A stretch of DNA of 64,000 nt from Mallotus nudiflorus (Eukaryota > Streptophyta > Magnoliopsida > Malpighiales > Euphorbiaceae). Below the pieces are notes generated by a model. That model did not search any database. It saw only the letters and a list, made by a program, of their open reading frames with translations, and was not told where the DNA came from. A program made the translations under genes and the position numbers. Position 1 is the first letter of the stretch. The number at the start of each line of letters is the position of its first letter. This document shows positions 63,001 through 64,000 of the stretch, in pieces. The DNA is taken from assembly GCA_947683625.1 (NCBI GenBank), contig CANTUR010000910.1, positions 328,218-392,217 of the forward strand, read 5' to 3'.

Positions 63001-63672
63001 TAATTCCTACTTAAGTTTCCTTTCAAGCTAGAGCATAAGTCAGAAGTGTAGAACAACATAGCAGATGCATTGAGTCAACATGCAGATTTGCTTATCATTT
63101 TGAGTTATGAGATTATGGGTTTTGAGCATTTGAAAGGAAAGTGTGGAATTAATAAGGATTTTCAACATAATTGGGAGAAGTGCATTACGATTCACCATGT
63201 GAAGATTTTCATTTTCATGATGGTTACTTAATATAAGGCAATCTGCCTTACATTCCTAAATAGAAGGTTATCTGTGACTTACATGGAGGAGGATTATTTG
63301 GACATTAAAAATATATAGGAATAATTATTTATGGATTTTATGCTTGGCTTACTTTACACTCAATGAGGCATTTATTTTATTTTTATTATTGTTGACATGT
63401 TTTCCAAGATTGAACACTTTACTCCATGTAAGAAGACATCATAAGCTAATGGTATTGCCAAACTATATTTATGAATGTTGTTTGCCTACATGGTGTTCCT
63501 AAAACAATAACGTTAGATAAAGATAATAAGTTCCTTGGCTAATTTTGGAAAATTTTATAAAAGATATTTGACTCTTCCTTGAATTACAATAATACAACGC
63601 ATTCTTAAATTGATGGATTGAGCAATTTGATATGTAGCATTTGTGGAGATAGACCAAAGCAATGGGATTTAG
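60043..63672 (+). pseudogene. Ty3/gypsy gag-pol, heavily mutated and cut in integrase
   Basis: Gag begins recognisably at about 60330 (DIPYFNGNLNIEDFIDWL type) and continues to a TAG at 60483 where relatives have Trp. A zinc-knuckle and protease part follows with many stops (to about 61500). Reverse transcriptase starts near 61780 (LPNGLPLMRDIQ) and includes VYFDDI at about 62299-62316. RNase H-like sequence (DCDVSSVGIKA, ARHKWTIYGKDF) lies at 62740-63090. Integrase core fragments (IIVDMFSKIEHF near 63385) run to 63672, where the TGTCACGACCC element begins. Dozens of stops and indels mark it as old. Several stops are consistent with C-to-T change at Gln or Trp codons. Confidence 0.8.
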
Positions 63673-64000
63673 TGTCACGACCCAAAATAGGGGCCATGAC
63701 CGGCGCTAGGGAACGAGAATTCTTTCGAATCCGGAACTCGTAGCAAGCCTAAAAATAAAATAAATCATGCAATAATAATAATAACAATATTAAACTTGCA
63801 GCGGAAATAAAAATCGTAAATATAATAATAACATTTCATCACTGGATTTAAATCAAATCTCATCTCATCGCATATATATAAAATCTTTCAGTACAATCCA
63901 GTTTCAATATAATACATCTCTTTAAATGAAATACTTGAAATCCCACACTTATATTTCACAACTACTGCAGTGTCTAGATTATAAAAATAAGACTCAAGTA
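63673..64000 (+). mobile_element. TGTCACGACCC element (LTR start), cut by window end
   Basis: This starts TGTCACGACCCAAAATAGG and carries the CGGCGCTAGGGAACG block also present, diverged and inverted, at 6880-6957. It interrupts the gypsy integrase frame. The bases before it (TTTAG, 63668-63672) would be one half of a 5-bp target duplication. The other half is outside the window. Confidence 0.65.

Noticed and set aside
1..64000. tRNA or rRNA genes
   Set aside because: I saw no cloverleaf with the conserved B-box GGTTCGAATCC type on either strand. Matches to tRNA ends are primer binding sites only. A covariance-model scan would be decisive.
1..64000. Biosynthetic gene cluster or other multi-gene system
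   Set aside because: The three host genes belong to unrelated processes (Golgi glycosylation, chloroplast protein handling, PLP chemistry), are separated by transposons, and share no repeated promoter motif that I can see.

Overview
This window reads as nuclear DNA of a eudicot plant. It is AT-rich, its genes are split by GT-AG introns with plant-type branch and pyrimidine tracts, and the protein families are plant ones. The intergenic space and the introns are filled with plant LTR retrotransposons, LINE remnants and small inverted-repeat elements. I cannot name the species. I find three host genes, all apparently intact: (1) a plant O-fucosyltransferase-family (GT106-like) type II membrane protein, + strand, 11632-18453, 11 exons, 525 aa; (2) a chloroplast-targeted, protease-dead FtsH homologue, probably FTSHI4, + strand, 29140-49349, 16 exons, 859 aa; (3) a class V aminotransferase / cysteine-desulfurase-like PLP enzyme, - strand, 54067-50936, 5 exons, 632 aa. 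Exon junctions were placed by hand. In all three genes every junction keeps phase and the reading frame closes on a stop.

Layout. 1-7.1 kb: a Sirevirus-like Ty1/copia remnant (LTR, primer binding site, broken gag), split by a 3.5-kb TG...CA element with a perfect 5-bp target duplication. 7.1-11.6 kb: AT microsatellite, a diverged tandem duplication and AT-rich spacer. 11.6-18.5 kb: O-fucosyltransferase gene. 19.3-27.7 kb: minus-strand cluster of the same Sirevirus-like family, arranged LTR-gag-LTR-(LTR fragment)-gag with no pol anywhere. 29.1-49.3 kb: FTSHI4-like gene, stretched to 20 kb by two full-length copia elements. One lies antisense in intron 4 (32760-37371, TSD TGAGC). The other lies antisense in intron 11 (41580-46085, TSD ATTTG) and itself carries a nested 1.5-kb solo LTR (43743-45246, TSD CTATA). 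50.9-54.1 kb: PLP enzyme. 55.8-57.0 kb: a MULE-like long-TIR element without genes. 57.9-59.9 kb: an internally deleted LINE with poly(A) tail and TSD. 60.0-63.7 kb: a heavily mutated Ty3/gypsy gag-pol, cut in its integrase region by a TGTCACGACCC element that runs off the window.

The three host genes have no evident functional link; a plant chromosome is not organised in operons. The interest lies mainly in the transposon stratigraphy: precise nested insertions with readable target duplications, gag-only elements, palindromic arrays in the LTRs, and a large inverted duplication inside a gag coiled coil. I saw no convincing tRNA, rRNA, CRISPR or prokaryote-type system.
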